DNA from: Streptomyces sp. NBC_01314
GTDB lineage: Bacteria; Actinomycetota; Actinomycetes; Streptomycetales; Streptomycetaceae
Direction of reading: 5' to 3'
Length of the DNA stretch: 64,000 nucleotides
NCBI RefSeq assembly: GCF_041435215.1
Contig: NZ_CP108394.1
Coordinates: 62,001 to 126,000 of the forward strand
The position numbers and the translations under genes were made by a program. Positions 17,312-26,643 of the stretch are shown in pieces; the first letter of the stretch is position 1, and every line of letters begins with the position of its first letter. The notes beneath the pieces are model-generated. The model had not been told where the DNA came from, searched no databases, and saw only the letters and a list, made by a program, of their open reading frames with translations.

Positions 17312-18082
17312 ATGGAGAACAGACTGGCGCTGGTCACCGGAGCCGCCGGCGGCATCGGCGCGGCCGTCGCCCGTGTCCTGGGTGAACAGGGCACCGCGGT
17401 GGCCGCGGTCGACCGCGATGCCGCCCTGCTGGGCGAGATGATCGAGAAACTGGGCGCGGACGGGCTGCCGGTGGCGCCGTTCCCGGCGGACGTGACCGAC
17501 AGCCGGGCGGTGGAGGAGGTCGTCGCCGACATCGAGGCGCGCCTGGGTCCCATCGACTATCTCGTCAACGCGGCGGGGGTCCTGCGCCTGGGCGAGGTGA
17601 GCACCTTCAGCGACGACGACTGGAACAGCACCTTCGCCGTCAACACCACGGGTGTCTTCCATCTCTCGCGCGCCGTCGTGGCCCGGATGGTGCCGCGCGG
17701 CCGCGGGGCCGTGGTCACCGTGGCCTCCAACGCCGCCGCCACCCCCCGGACCGGCATGGCGGCGTACGCGGCGTCCAAGGCGGCGGCGGAGATGTTCACC
17801 AAGAGCCTGGGCCTGGAGGTGGCCCGGCACGGTATCCGCTGCAACATCGTCGCCCCCGGCTCCACCGACACCCCGATGCTCAGCTCCATGTGGCAGGACG
17901 ACTCCGGTCCGCGGGCCACCGTCGCCGGGAACCTCGACGCCTTCCGTGTCGGCATCCCGCTGGGCAAGCTCGCCCAGCCGGGCGACGTCGCGCGGGCCGT
18001 CGCCTTCCTCCTGTCCGACCAGGCGTCCCACATCACCCTGCACACCCTGACCGTCGACGGCGGCGCGGCGCTCGGCGCCTAG
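17312..18082 (+). CDS. short-chain dehydrogenase, probable 2,3-dihydro-3-hydroxyanthranilate dehydrogenase (EntA/DhbA-like)
   Basis: 256 residues, ATG with AAGGAGAGG upstream. Classical SDR: nucleotide motif [11 protein letters not shown] at about residue 8, VNAAGVL near 85, Ser in VTVASNAAA and the YAASK active-site pair near 153-157. The closest function by architecture and context is 2,3-dihydro-2,3-dihydroxybenzoate dehydrogenase; between a DAHP synthase gene and PhzD/PhzE-type genes it most likely aromatises trans-2,3-dihydro-3-hydroxyanthranilate to 3-hydroxyanthranilate, as proposed for calcimycin and benzoxazole pathways. NAD+ is the expected acceptor. A GC-rich hairpin follows before the isochorismatase gene. 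Confidence 0.88.
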   Translation: MENRLALVTGAAGGIGAAVARVLGEQGTAVAAVDRDAALLGEMIEKLGADGLPVAPFPADVTDSRAVEEVVADIEARLGPIDYLVNAAGVLRLGEVSTFSDDDWNSTFAVNTTGVFHLSRAVVARMVPRGRGAVVTVASNAAATPRTGMAAYAASKAAAEMFTKSLGLEVARHGIRCNIVAPGSTDTPMLSSMWQDDSGPRATVAGNLDAFRVGIPLGKLAQPGDVARAVAFLLSDQASHITLHTLTVDGGAALGA

Positions 18083-18102
18083 CCCTGTACCGGAGCACGG
18101 AA

Positions 18103-18141
18103 CCGCCCCGCCGCGGCCGCGTCATGCGGCGCGGCGGGCGG
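18103..18141 (+). promoter_or_regulatory. imperfect GC-rich hairpin before the isochorismatase gene
   Basis: CCGCCCCGCCGCG at 18103-18115 pairs with CGCGGCGGGCGG at 18130-18141 with one bulged base. There is no T-tract. It could stabilise mRNA ends or weakly terminate; reading continues into the isochorismatase gene, whose AAAGGAA ribosome site lies further away than usual. Confidence 0.35.
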
Positions 18142-18173
18142 CACACCGTGCGGAGAAAGGAACCGAGACCACC

Positions 18174-18797
18174 ATGGCCGGACTTCCGACCATCGAGTCG
18201 TACCCCCTGCCTTCCTCGTCACAGCTGCCGGCGAACACCGCACCGTGGAGCGTGGACCCGGCGCGCGCGGTGCTCCTCGTCCACGACATGCAGCGCTACT
18301 TCCTCGAGCCGTTTCCCGAGCCGCTGCGCAGCCAGGTCGTGGAGAACGCGGCCCATGTGCGTGAGCAGTGCGCCCGACTCGGCATCCCCGTCGCCTACAC
18401 CGCCCAGCCCGGCGGCATGAGCGCCCAGCAGCGGGGCCTGCTCAAGGACTTCTGGGGGCCGGGCATGCGTCCCGCCCCGGCCGACCGTGCCGTGGTCGAC
18501 GCCCTCGCCCCCGCAGAGGGGGACTGGCTGGTGACCAAGTGGCGCTACAGCGCCTTCCACCGCACCGACCTGCTCACCCGGATGCGTTTCCACGGGCGTG
18601 ACCAGCTTCTGGTCTGCGGGGTCTACGCCCACGTCGGCGTGCTCATCACGGCCGTGGAGGCGTTCAGCCACGACATCGAGACGTTCGTGGTCGCCGACGC
18701 CGTCGCCGACTTCTCCGAGAGCCACCACCGGATGGCCCTGGAGTACGCGGCCGCGCGCTGCGCGGTCCTCACCACCGCCAAGGAGGCCCTGTCATGA
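18174..18797 (+). CDS. isochorismatase-family hydrolase, PhzD type
   Basis: 207 residues. PhzD hydrolyses the vinyl ether of 2-amino-2-deoxyisochorismate to give trans-2,3-dihydro-3-hydroxyanthranilate plus pyruvate. Asp38 in [11 protein letters not shown] and Lys122 in VTKWRYSAF fall at the same residue numbers I remember for PhzD, and GVYAHVGVL replaces the Cys-containing segment of cysteine-hydrolase relatives, as in PhzD. The stop overlaps the start of the ADIC synthase (ATGA), so the two are translationally coupled. The product should go to the dehydrogenase at 17312. Confidence 0.95.
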   Translation: MAGLPTIESYPLPSSSQLPANTAPWSVDPARAVLLVHDMQRYFLEPFPEPLRSQVVENAAHVREQCARLGIPVAYTAQPGGMSAQQRGLLKDFWGPGMRPAPADRAVVDALAPAEGDWLVTKWRYSAFHRTDLLTRMRFHGRDQLLVCGVYAHVGVLITAVEAFSHDIETFVVADAVADFSESHHRMALEYAAARCAVLTTAKEALS

Positions 18798-20710
18798 CCG
18801 GCGCCCGCCCCGAGGGGCCGCCGAAAGGCGCTCTGCTGGAGAAGATCCTCGGCCCCGAGCCCGGGCCGTTCGCTCTGCTGCACCGGCCCGAGGCGAACGG
18901 TCCCGGACTGGTCGACATCCTCGTCGGCGAGGTGTCGCACCCCAAAACCCTCTCCGACATCCCGCTGCCCGAGCCCGGCGGCGCGGACGGCCCCCGCCAC
19001 GACGTGCTCGCCCTCGTGCCCTACCGGCAGATCACCGAGCGGGGTTTCGCCGCCCACGACGACGGCACTCCCCTGGTGGCCCTCAGCGTCACCCGGCAGG
19101 AGAGCGCCGGCCTGGGCACCGTGCTCGCACAGCTGCCCGAGGAGAGCATGCGCACCTCGGGCGGCCACTTCGACGTGGACGACGACGCCTACGCCGAGAC
19201 CGTCCGCCGCGTCATCGCCGACGAGATCGGCACCGGCGAGGGCGCGAACTTCGTCATCAAGCGGACCTTCACCCTCGACATCGGCGACTACTCCCCGCGC
19301 AGCGCCCTGACCCTGTTCAAGCGGCTCCTGGAGCGCGAGAAGGGCGCGTACTGGACGTTCGTCGTGCACACCGGCACCCGCACCCTGGTCGGTGCCACAC
19401 CCGAGCGGCACATCAGCGTGCAGGACGGCACGGCCGTGATGAACCCGATCTCCGGCACCTACCGCTACCCGGCCTCCGGCCCCACCCTGCCCGAGGTGAT
19501 GGACTTCCTCGCCGACCGCAAGGAGACCGACGAGCTGTACATGGTGGTGGACGAGGAACTGAAGATGATGGCCCGGATCTGCCCGGACGGCGGCCGGGTG
19601 AGCGGTCCCTTCCTCAAGGAGATGGCCCGCCTGGCCCATACCGAGTACTTCATCGAAGGACGCACCGCCATCGACCCGCGGGAGGTCCTGCGCGAGACGA
19701 TGTTCGCGCCGACGGTCACCGGTTCGCCGCTGGAGAGCGCCTGCCGGGTCATCGGCCGCTACGAGCCCAGCGGGCGCGGCTACTACAGCGGCGTGGTCGC
19801 CCTGATGGGCCGCGACGCGGCGGGCGGCTACGCCCTGGACTCCGCGATCTGTATCCGCACCGCCGACATCGACGCCGCCGGGCGGGTGCGCGTCGGTGTC
19901 GGAGCGACGCTGGTGCGCCACTCCGATCCGCTGTCGGAGGTGGCCGAGACCCGGGCCAAGGCCGCCGGGCTGCTCGCCGCGCTGGAGGGTCAGGGCCCGG
20001 CCCGGTTCGCCGCCCACCCCGAGGTGCGCAGGGCGCTGGAGCAGCGCAACGAGAGCATCGCCGGGTTCTGGCTCGCGGGCGGCCCGCCCGCCGCCGAGCA
20101 GCCGCTGCCGCCCGGGCTGCGGGTTCTCGTGGTCGACGCGGAGGACACCTTCACCTCGATGATCGGGCACCAGCTGCACTCCCTCGGGCTGCAGGTGACG
20201 GTGAAACGGTTCGACGAGCCCTACCGGCTCGCCGGCCACGATCTGGTGGTGATGGGCCCGGGCCCCGGCGACCCGGGCGATCTCTCCCACCCCAAGATCG
20301 CCCACCTGGACCGCACGATCACCAGACTGCTCGAGGAACAGCGGCCGTTCCTGGCGATCTGCCTCAGCCACCAGGTCCTCAGCCGCCGCCTGGGCCTGGA
20401 CCTGCGGCGCAGAGCCGTCCCCAACCAGGGCGTCCAGCGTGACATCGATCTGTTCGGGCGGCGCGAACGGGTCGGCTTCTACAACACGTTCGCGGCCGTG
20501 AGCGGCGAGGACAAGACGGAGACGGACGCGGCCGGGGTCGTGGAGATCGCCCGGGACACGGGCAGCCTCGAGGTGCACGCGCTGCGCGGCGCGCGGTTCG
20601 CGTCGATGCAGTTCCATCCGGAGTCCGTGCTGACCCAGAACGGGGTCGGGATCACCGGCGACCTGGTGCGCCATCTCCTGGCCGGCTCCCGCCTGGCAGT
20701 GGCCGACTGA
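18794..20710 (+). CDS. 2-amino-2-deoxyisochorismate synthase, PhzE type (chorismate-binding + glutamine amidotransferase)
   Basis: 638 residues. The N-terminal 430 residues are a TrpE-like chorismate-binding domain ([58 protein letters not shown]). The C-terminal 200 residues are a class I glutamine amidotransferase with Cys in [14 protein letters not shown] near residue 523 and His-Glu in QFHPES near 606. Fusion in this order and the neighbouring PhzD-like gene identify the ADIC rather than the anthranilate branch. Ammonia from glutamine becomes the arylamine nitrogen that is later available for diazotisation. A strong hairpin terminator follows. Confidence 0.94.
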   Translation: MTGARPEGPPKGALLEKILGPEPGPFALLHRPEANGPGLVDILVGEVSHPKTLSDIPLPEPGGADGPRHDVLALVPYRQITERGFAAHDDGTPLVALSVTRQESAGLGTVLAQLPEESMRTSGGHFDVDDDAYAETVRRVIADEIGTGEGANFVIKRTFTLDIGDYSPRSALTLFKRLLEREKGAYWTFVVHTGTRTLVGATPERHISVQDGTAVMNPISGTYRYPASGPTLPEVMDFLADRKETDELYMVVDEELKMMARICPDGGRVSGPFLKEMARLAHTEYFIEGRTAIDPREVLRETMFAPTVTGSPLESACRVIGRYEPSGRGYYSGVVALMGRDAAGGYALDSAICIRTADIDAAGRVRVGVGATLVRHSDPLSEVAETRAKAAGLLAALEGQGPARFAAHPEVRRALEQRNESIAGFWLAGGPPAAEQPLPPGLRVLVVDAEDTFTSMIGHQLHSLGLQVTVKRFDEPYRLAGHDLVVMGPGPGDPGDLSHPKIAHLDRTITRLLEEQRPFLAICLSHQVLSRRLGLDLRRRAVPNQGVQRDIDLFGRRERVGFYNTFAAVSGEDKTETDAAGVVEIARDTGSLEVHALRGARFASMQFHPESVLTQNGVGITGDLVRHLLAGSRLAVAD

Positions 20711-20721
20711 CCCGGGTTCCC

Positions 20722-20751
20722 GGCGGCCGGCCGGCGCACCGGCCGGCCGCC
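20722..20751 (+). terminator. 13-bp perfect hairpin after the ADIC synthase gene
   Basis: GGCGGCCGGCCGG at 20722-20734 pairs exactly with 20739-20751 across a CGCA loop. It has no T-run but a very stable stem, lying between the ADIC synthase stop and the KAS III gene, so it probably ends the hydroxyanthranilate transcript at least partly. Confidence 0.7.
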
Positions 20752-20866
20752 ATCTGACGTACTCCCCCCGCGACCTGACGGGTTCGGCGGCCGGGCTTTG
20801 CCCCCGGCCGGGCGCCCTGGGGACCATCTGCTGCGGGAGGACCGAACTCTCACGGAAGGATCACAC

Positions 20867-21922
20867 ATGATCACCACGGGTACGGCCCGCTCGACCCGCA
20901 GGCCCGCCGGCATCGCGATCCTGGGCACGGGTTCCTGTCTGCCCTCCCATGTGGTCGGCAACGACGAGGTCGCCGCCGCCGCCGGAGTCAGCGACGAATG
21001 GATCCACCGCAAGACCGGCATACGCAACAGGCGCCGGGCCAAAGCCGATGAGGCGACGTCCGACCTGGCCGTCGCCGCGGGCCGGGCCGCGCTGGAAGCC
21101 GCCGGCATCACCGCCGCGGACCTCTCGCTGATCATTGTCGCGACGTCGACGCCCGACTCGCCGCAGCCGCCCACCGCCTGTGTGGTGGCCGACGGCCTCG
21201 GCGCGGGCCACGGGCCCGCCGCCTTCGACGTCAACGCCGTCTGCAGCGGCTTCGTCTTCGCGCTGAACGCGGCCGCGAACATCCTCGCGGGCTCCGACTC
21301 CCCGTACGCGCTGGTCATCGGCGCGGACATCTACTCCCGCATCCTGGATCCCGCCGACCGGCGCACCGCCATCCTCTTCGGGGACGGAGCCGGAGCGGTG
21401 GTGCTGGGCCCGGCCCGGCCCGGCCGCGGTCTGCTGGCCGGGCAGCTGGCGGGGTTCGGCGCCGAACGCGACCTGATCGAGGTGCCGGCCGGCGGCAGCC
21501 GTCTGCCGGCGACCCCCCAGACCCTCGCCGAGGGTCTGCACTACTTCACCATGAACGGGCGCGGTGTGCGCGAGTTCGTCGACTCGACGGTCGCCCCGGC
21601 CATCGCAGCCTTCGTCGGCGACGCGGGCTTCCGCATCGGCGACCTCGACCACTTCGTGCCGCACCAGGCCAACGGGCGCATGCTCGAGGACCTTTCGGCC
21701 TCGCTCGGTGTCCCGGCCGGCCGCACACGGTTCAGCTACGAGGACTTCGGCAACACCGGAGCCGCCTCGATCCCGGTCACCCTCGACCTCGCGGCCCGCT
21801 CGGGACGGCTGAGCGACGGAAACCTCATCCTGCTGGCCGGTTTCGGCGGCGGCATGGCCATGGGCCTGTCGCTGCTGCGCTGGCAGCGCAACCACCCCTC
21901 ACACAGCACCCCGCACGTCTAA
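20867..21922 (+). CDS. ketoacyl synthase III-like enzyme
   Basis: 351 residues, ATG with GGAAGGA upstream. Thiolase-fold triad in place: Cys126 in DVNAVCSGFVFAL, His in FVPHQANGRM and Asn in FGNTGAASIP. FabH starts polyketide or fatty acyl chains; relatives in aromatic pathways transfer acyl groups to oxygen or nitrogen (as I recall, BomK in the benzoxazole A33853 pathway). No acyl carrier protein or KS-alpha/beta gene lies nearby, which favours acyl transfer from CoA. It is followed by an N-acetyltransferase homologue in the same operon, so the two may build an ester or amide on the hydroxyanthranilate core. Confidence 0.9.
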   Translation: MITTGTARSTRRPAGIAILGTGSCLPSHVVGNDEVAAAAGVSDEWIHRKTGIRNRRRAKADEATSDLAVAAGRAALEAAGITAADLSLIIVATSTPDSPQPPTACVVADGLGAGHGPAAFDVNAVCSGFVFALNAAANILAGSDSPYALVIGADIYSRILDPADRRTAILFGDGAGAVVLGPARPGRGLLAGQLAGFGAERDLIEVPAGGSRLPATPQTLAEGLHYFTMNGRGVREFVDSTVAPAIAAFVGDAGFRIGDLDHFVPHQANGRMLEDLSASLGVPAGRTRFSYEDFGNTGAASIPVTLDLAARSGRLSDGNLILLAGFGGGMAMGLSLLRWQRNHPSHSTPHV

Positions 21923-21932
21923 GGAGACGGTG

Positions 21933-22733
21933 ATGTTGGACGGCATCATGGACGACTATCTGCGCCGGATCGAAGCGGACCGGCCGCACCGCGCCGACCT
22001 GGCAGGGCTCCGCCACCTGATGGAGCGCCATATCCTGTCGGTCCCCTTCGAGAACCTCGACTACCACCTCGGGGAAGACATCTTCATGGACGAACGCGTC
22101 CTGGAGAAGATCGTCCGCAGGAAGCGGGGCGGCGGCTGCTACGAAGTCAACCCCGCCCTGGCGTTCCTGCTGACGTCGCTGGGCTACGAACTCGACATCC
22201 TGCCGGGCTGGGTGCACCGCCCCGACGGGCTCGGCCCCTTCCTGGGGCACCTGGCGCTCCGGGTCAGGGCCGACAGCCAGGACTGGCTGGTCGACGTCGG
22301 CTTCGGCCGCAACAGCCGCTTCCCGCTGAACCTGGCCTCCCGCGAGGTGCAGCACGACCCGCACGGCGACTACCAGCTGCACGACGCCGGCGAGGGCGCC
22401 GTCGACGTGTACCTCGGCGGCAAGCCCCTGTACCGGGTCGCGGACCGGCCGGTGCAGATCGCCGACTTCGCCCCGACCCTGTGGTGGTACCGCACCTCGC
22501 CCGACTCCTCGTTCCTGCAGGGCCTGTTCTGCTCCATCCGCACCCCCGACGGCCTGGTCACGCTCAAGGGCAACAGCCAGATCAGCATGGTCGCGGGCGC
22601 GGAGCGCTCCAAGCACACCCTCGAAGGCGAGAGCGAGGCGCTCGAGGCCTACGAGAAGTTCTTCGGCATCCACCTGGACCGGCTGCCCGACCGGCCCGCC
22701 GGAGGCGTCACCGCCGGCGTGCGGACGGACTGA
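21933..22733 (+). CDS. arylamine N-acetyltransferase homologue
   Basis: 266 residues, ATG at 21933 with AAGGAG 6 nt before it. The catalytic triad is readable as Cys69 (RKRGGGCYEVN), His106 (FLGHLALRV) and Asp121 (WLVDVGFGRN), matching the positions in characterised NATs. NATs move acetyl from CoA to arylamines; cluster-borne relatives such as RifF form amides. The arylamine here could be a hydroxyanthranilate, acylated for protection or as the final amide. Tightly spaced between the KAS III and flavin hydroxylase genes. Confidence 0.93.
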   Translation: MLDGIMDDYLRRIEADRPHRADLAGLRHLMERHILSVPFENLDYHLGEDIFMDERVLEKIVRRKRGGGCYEVNPALAFLLTSLGYELDILPGWVHRPDGLGPFLGHLALRVRADSQDWLVDVGFGRNSRFPLNLASREVQHDPHGDYQLHDAGEGAVDVYLGGKPLYRVADRPVQIADFAPTLWWYRTSPDSSFLQGLFCSIRTPDGLVTLKGNSQISMVAGAERSKHTLEGESEALEAYEKFFGIHLDRLPDRPAGGVTAGVRTD

Positions 22734-22739
22734 AAAGCG

Positions 22740-24338
22740 ATGAGCGAGATCACCACCGGGCCGCCCGACATCGACGTACTCGTCGTCGGCGGCGGACCCA
22801 CCGGCCTGCTGACCGCCGTGGAACTGCTGCGCCGCGGCATACGGGTGCGGGTCATCGACCGTGCCGAGGCCGCATCGATGACACCGAAGGCACTGTCGGT
22901 GTGGCCCCGCGCCCTGGACATCCTCCAGGACGCCGGGCTCGCCGGCGCCGTCCACCGCGAGTCCCTGCGCATCAACCGGCTCAGTTACTTCTCCGAGCGT
23001 GAACCGCTCGCCTCCTTCCCCCTCGACGAGGACACCGCCTGCCGGGTGCTGCCGCAGCACGTGACCGAGCGCCTGCTCGCCGAGCGGCTGGCCGAACTCG
23101 GCGGCAAGGTGGAGCGCGGGGTGCGGCTGCTGGCCCTGGAAGGCGTGGACTTCTCCGGCGACCTCGCCGCCACCGACGGCGTCACGGCCGTCGTGGAGCT
23201 GGCCGACGGCAGCGTCAGCCGCATCCGGGCGCCCTACGTGGTCGGCGCCGACGGGGCCGGCAGCGCGGTCCGCGGCCAGCTCGGCGTCGGCTTTTCGGGC
23301 AGTACCTACGAGATGGCGTTCGCGCTCGTCGACGCGCGGACCGAGGGGGACCTTCCGCCCGACGAGTGCCTGTTCTACCAGGCGGCCGGCGGGGCCCTGG
23401 TGGTGGTGCCGATGCCCGGCGGCGTCCACCGCTTCCTGTCCGTCATGCCCAAGGGCCGGCGTGAGGTCTCCCTGGAGCTGATGCAGGAGATCCTCGACGA
23501 GCGGGGGCCCCGCGGGGTGCGGCTGACCGAGGCGGTGTGGCAGGCCGTCTTCCGCGTGCACGCCCGTCACGCCTCCGACTTCAGCGTGGGGCGCGTCTTC
23601 CTGGCCGGCGACGCCGCGCACGTGCACAGCCCGGCCGGCGGCCAGGGCATGAACAACGGCCTGCAGGACGCCCAGAACCTCGGCTGGAAGCTGGCCGCCG
23701 TCATCCGCGGCACCTCACCCGCCGCTCTGCTCGCCAGTTACGGCACCGAGCGTTCCGAGGCCACCCGCCAGATCGTGCGCGACACCGACCTGCAGACCCG
23801 CGCCTGGGTGGCCCGCAGCCCGGCCAAGGTCCTCGCCCGGGACACCGTCTTCAAACTGTTCGACCGCAGCGGTGTGGTGTCGCGGTACTACACGCCGGTG
23901 ATGGCCGGACGGCGTCTGGCCTACCCGCCGGCGCGTGACACCCAGCGGCCCTCCGGGCCGGCCGGCTGCCGGGTCCTGGGCCGGATACCGGGCGGACCGA
24001 AACAGGGCGCGGTCTTCCCGCGCCGCGCCGCCCTCGCCCACGGCATCAGCGGCCCCGGCACCGACCCCCACGCCTGGACCCTGGTCCTCGCCCCGCCCTC
24101 GGACACCTGGCGCACCGAGGCCGGGCACATCAGCGCCCGCTACGGACAGCTGCTGCGCACGGTGGTGCTGCGCCGCCCGGAGAGCGCCCCGGCCACCGGC
24201 TGCCGCCGTGCGGGCTACTGGCTGGTGCGGCCGGACGGACACATCGCCGCGCACGGCCACACGGCGGACCTGGGCCGTCTGGAGGCCGAGCTGAAAGCGT
24301 CCCTGACAGCCCGGGCGGCCACGCCGGAGGCGACCTGA
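22740..24338 (+). CDS. FAD-dependent aromatic hydroxylase (p-hydroxybenzoate hydroxylase family)
   Basis: 532 residues. Dinucleotide-binding motif VLVVGGGPTGLLTAVELL at residue 10, the family DG motif at VVGADGAGSAVR and the GD motif at VFLAGDAAHVHSPAGGQGMN. The C-terminal 130 residues resemble the thioredoxin-like extension of longer members. Such enzymes hydroxylate a phenol or arylamine ortho or para to the donor group with NAD(P)H and O2. In this pathway it could hydroxylate the anthranilate ring, as needed for a diazo-phenol. It begins 7 nt after the NAT stop with a poor ribosome site, so it probably depends on upstream translation. Confidence 0.93.
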   Translation: MSEITTGPPDIDVLVVGGGPTGLLTAVELLRRGIRVRVIDRAEAASMTPKALSVWPRALDILQDAGLAGAVHRESLRINRLSYFSEREPLASFPLDEDTACRVLPQHVTERLLAERLAELGGKVERGVRLLALEGVDFSGDLAATDGVTAVVELADGSVSRIRAPYVVGADGAGSAVRGQLGVGFSGSTYEMAFALVDARTEGDLPPDECLFYQAAGGALVVVPMPGGVHRFLSVMPKGRREVSLELMQEILDERGPRGVRLTEAVWQAVFRVHARHASDFSVGRVFLAGDAAHVHSPAGGQGMNNGLQDAQNLGWKLAAVIRGTSPAALLASYGTERSEATRQIVRDTDLQTRAWVARSPAKVLARDTVFKLFDRSGVVSRYYTPVMAGRRLAYPPARDTQRPSGPAGCRVLGRIPGGPKQGAVFPRRAALAHGISGPGTDPHAWTLVLAPPSDTWRTEAGHISARYGQLLRTVVLRRPESAPATGCRRAGYWLVRPDGHIAAHGHTADLGRLEAELKASLTARAATPEAT

Positions 24339-24368
24339 CATTAAAAGAAGCGTGGCCTTCACCGCGGA

Positions 24369-24396
24369 CATCGTCGATGCGTAATGTCCAGGACAT
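24369..24396 (+). promoter_or_regulatory. two adjacent palindromes overlapping the Rrf2 gene start
   Basis: CATCGTCGATG (24369-24379) and ATGTCCAGGACAT (24384-24396) are perfect palindromes with a one-base centre, 4 bp apart, the second reaching into the start codon at 24395. Position and symmetry suit autoregulation by the Rrf2 protein. A short ATTAAAAG tract upstream could belong to a promoter. Confidence 0.45.
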
Positions 24397-24880
24397 GAAG
24401 CTGAGAGAGGGCGTGGAATGGGCGGTGCACTGCTGCATCAACCTGTCCTGGCTCTCTCCTGACAAGGTGGTGCCGGCGGCCAGACTCGCAGCGTTCCACG
24501 ATCTGCCGCCGGCCTACCTGAACAAGCAGATGAACGCGCTGGGACGAGCCGGCATCGTCTCGTCCCGGTCCGGCCCCCGCGGCGGATACCGGCTCGGCCG
24601 GGAGCCGGACGGCATCAGCCTGATGGACGTGGCCACGGCCATCGACGGTGCGGCACAGGCCTTCGTGTGCACGGGAATACGCCACAACGGCCCGGCCGGC
24701 CAGATTGCCGGCACGGCCGGACACCGCACCCCGTGCACCGTGGCCCAGGCCTTCGCCGGCGCGGAACTGGCCTGGCGGCACCGGCTCGCGGGCCGGACGA
24801 TCGCCGAACTGGCGGACACCGTGCGCCGGATGGACCCCGCAGCACCACACCACGTACGCAACTGGTTCGACCAGGACTGA
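24395..24880 (+). CDS. Rrf2-family transcriptional regulator
   Basis: 161 residues from the ATG at 24395, giving the typical MKLREGVEWAVHC start; an in-frame ATG at 24377 is less family-like. The winged helix is visible with LPPAYLNKQMNALGRAGIVSSRSGPRGGYRL. The effector region has FVCTGIRHNGP and TPCTVAQAF, so the three closely spaced cysteines of the iron-sulphur sensors IscR and NsrR are not present in that form. It sits before an MFS exporter and may control export or respond to redox or nitrogen-oxide stress; the last point is speculation from the nitrite genes nearby. Confidence 0.85.
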   Translation: MKLREGVEWAVHCCINLSWLSPDKVVPAARLAAFHDLPPAYLNKQMNALGRAGIVSSRSGPRGGYRLGREPDGISLMDVATAIDGAAQAFVCTGIRHNGPAGQIAGTAGHRTPCTVAQAFAGAELAWRHRLAGRTIAELADTVRRMDPAAPHHVRNWFDQD

Positions 24881-24976
24881 GCGCACCCCCCGCACCACGC
24901 GCCGGGCTGTCCGTTCCCGGTGCGGCGCCCCCGCGCGCCCCCCTCTCTTTTCCGACCCGTAGTGAAAGGCACAGTC

Positions 24977-26461
24977 ATGCCGTCTTCGGCCACAGGCGCC
25001 GTCCTCGAGGCACCACGCCGGCGCACCGGACTCCTCCTGGCTCTGCTGGCGTTCGCCCAGCTGATCATCTCCATCGACTACAACATCGTGTACGTCGCGC
25101 TCCCCGAGATCGGTGACGCTCTCGGGTTCACCTCCCAGACCCTGCAGTGGGTGATCAGCGCCTACGCGGTCGCCTTCGGCGGGTTCCTGCTGCTCGGCGG
25201 CCGGGCCTGCGACCTGTGGGGGCCGCGCCGTATCTTCGTCCTCGGGCTGGCCCTGTACGGGGTGTCCTCGCTGGCCGGCGGCCTGGCCACCGAGCCTGCC
25301 GTGCTGATGGCGGCCCGGGCGGTGCAGGGCATCGGCGGCGCGTTCCTCTTCCCCGCGACGCTGACGCTGGTGTCCACCAAGTTCGCCGAGGGCAAGGAGC
25401 GCAACCGCGCCTTCGCCGTGTGGGGCACGGCCGGCGGTTCCGGCATGATCCTGGGCTCGCTGCTGGGCGGTGTGCTGACCGAGGCGTTCGGCTGGGAGTC
25501 CGTCTTCTACGTCAACGTTCCCCTCGCCGTCATCGCCATCCTGTTCGCCTTCCCGCTGATCTCCCGCGACACCCTGAGCAGCTCGGGCCGCTCCTTCGAC
25601 CTGGCCGGCGCGCTCACCGCCACCGTCGGCACCACCTCCGTCGTCTTCGCCCTGGTGCAGGGCCCGGAGTCGGGCTGGGGCTCGTCGGTCATCGTCGGCG
25701 CGCTCGTGCTGGGCGCCGCGCTGCTGGCCGCGTTCTTCGTCATCGAGAAGAACAGCAAGGACCCGCTGATGCCGCTGCGGCTGTTCGGCAACCGGAACCT
25801 GAGCACCGGCGCGGCGGTCACCTTCTTCTACATGGCGACCTTCGGCTCCCTGCTGTACTTCCTGACCGTCTACTTCCAGGGCGTGCACGGCTACAACGCG
25901 CTGGAGACGGGGCTGGCGTTCCTGGTGCCCATGGTCGCCATCTCCATCGGCGCGCAGAGCGCCGGCCGTCTGGCCACGAAGTTCGGTCTGCGCGCCATCA
26001 TGATCGCCAGCCTGCTGGTGGGTCTGGTCGGCACGGTGATCGTCGGCCTGACCCTGGCGACCGACGGCTCCTACGTCTCCCTGATCCCCGGCATGGTCGT
26101 CCTGGGCCTGGGCCAGGGCGCCGGCTACACCCTGATGTTCGGCGCCGCCACGGTCGGTGTGGACCCGATGGAGCAGGGCATCGCCTCCGGTATGGCCTCC
26201 ACCACGCAGCAGATCGGCGGTGCGGTCGGTCTCGCCGTCCTGGTCGCCGTCGCCAACTCCGGTCTGGAAGGCCTGCAGGGCGAGGCGCTGCGCGCGGCCA
26301 CCAACGACGGTCTGCGCACCGCGGTGTTCATCGCCGCGGTCGGTATCGCGCTGACCGCGCTGATCTCCCTGGGCCTGCAGAAGCCGGCCAAGGGGCGGGC
26401 CGTGGCCGGAGGTTCGGCCGCGACCGCCGCGAGCGAGGAGCCGCAGACCGCTCAGGTGTGA
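24977..26461 (+). CDS. DHA2-type MFS exporter (14 membrane segments)
   Basis: 494 residues, ATG with GAAAGG 7 nt upstream. N-terminal DYNIVYVALPEIGDALGF is the usual DHA2 (EmrB/QacA) motif after the first helix, and LQWVISAYAVAFGGFLLLGG, GGRACDLWGPRRIFVLG and a pattern of about 14 hydrophobic segments follow. It should sit in the cytoplasmic membrane and export drugs using the proton gradient. It follows the Rrf2 gene by 96 nt and is a candidate self-resistance or product-export gene for region 1. A hairpin terminator is just downstream. Confidence 0.92.
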   Translation: MPSSATGAVLEAPRRRTGLLLALLAFAQLIISIDYNIVYVALPEIGDALGFTSQTLQWVISAYAVAFGGFLLLGGRACDLWGPRRIFVLGLALYGVSSLAGGLATEPAVLMAARAVQGIGGAFLFPATLTLVSTKFAEGKERNRAFAVWGTAGGSGMILGSLLGGVLTEAFGWESVFYVNVPLAVIAILFAFPLISRDTLSSSGRSFDLAGALTATVGTTSVVFALVQGPESGWGSSVIVGALVLGAALLAAFFVIEKNSKDPLMPLRLFGNRNLSTGAAVTFFYMATFGSLLYFLTVYFQGVHGYNALETGLAFLVPMVAISIGAQSAGRLATKFGLRAIMIASLLVGLVGTVIVGLTLATDGSYVSLIPGMVVLGLGQGAGYTLMFGAATVGVDPMEQGIASGMASTTQQIGGAVGLAVLVAVANSGLEGLQGEALRAATNDGLRTAVFIAAVGIALTALISLGLQKPAKGRAVAGGSAATAASEEPQTAQV

Positions 26462-26522
26462 CCCCGCTGCCCCGGCGCACCCCACCGGGTGCGCCGGACG
26501 CCGTCCCCTCGCCCCGTTCGTT

Positions 26523-26540
26523 CCCCCGCGGGTGCGGGGG
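26523..26540 (+). terminator. hairpin terminator after the exporter gene
   Basis: CCCCCGC (26523-26529) pairs with GCGGGGG (26534-26540) around a GGGT loop, followed by TTCGGCGTTTTCC. Stem plus T-containing tail fits a factor-independent terminator. Confidence 0.65.
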
Positions 26541-26643
26541 TTCGGCGTTTTCCGCAGGGCCGTCTCCTGCCGGGCGCGGGGGACTTGACGCATAGCGGGC
26601 CGTTCGATTGCCGGGCCGGTGACACCCCCCGCAGGATCGGTGT

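Noticed and set aside
8007..22733. A benzoxazole (A33853/nataxazole-type) cluster, since 3-hydroxyanthranilate, a ligase and a KAS III are present
   Set aside because: No amidohydrolase for ring closure is seen, whereas CreE/CreD and CreM-like genes point to diazo chemistry. Not fully excluded, because genes outside the window are unknown.
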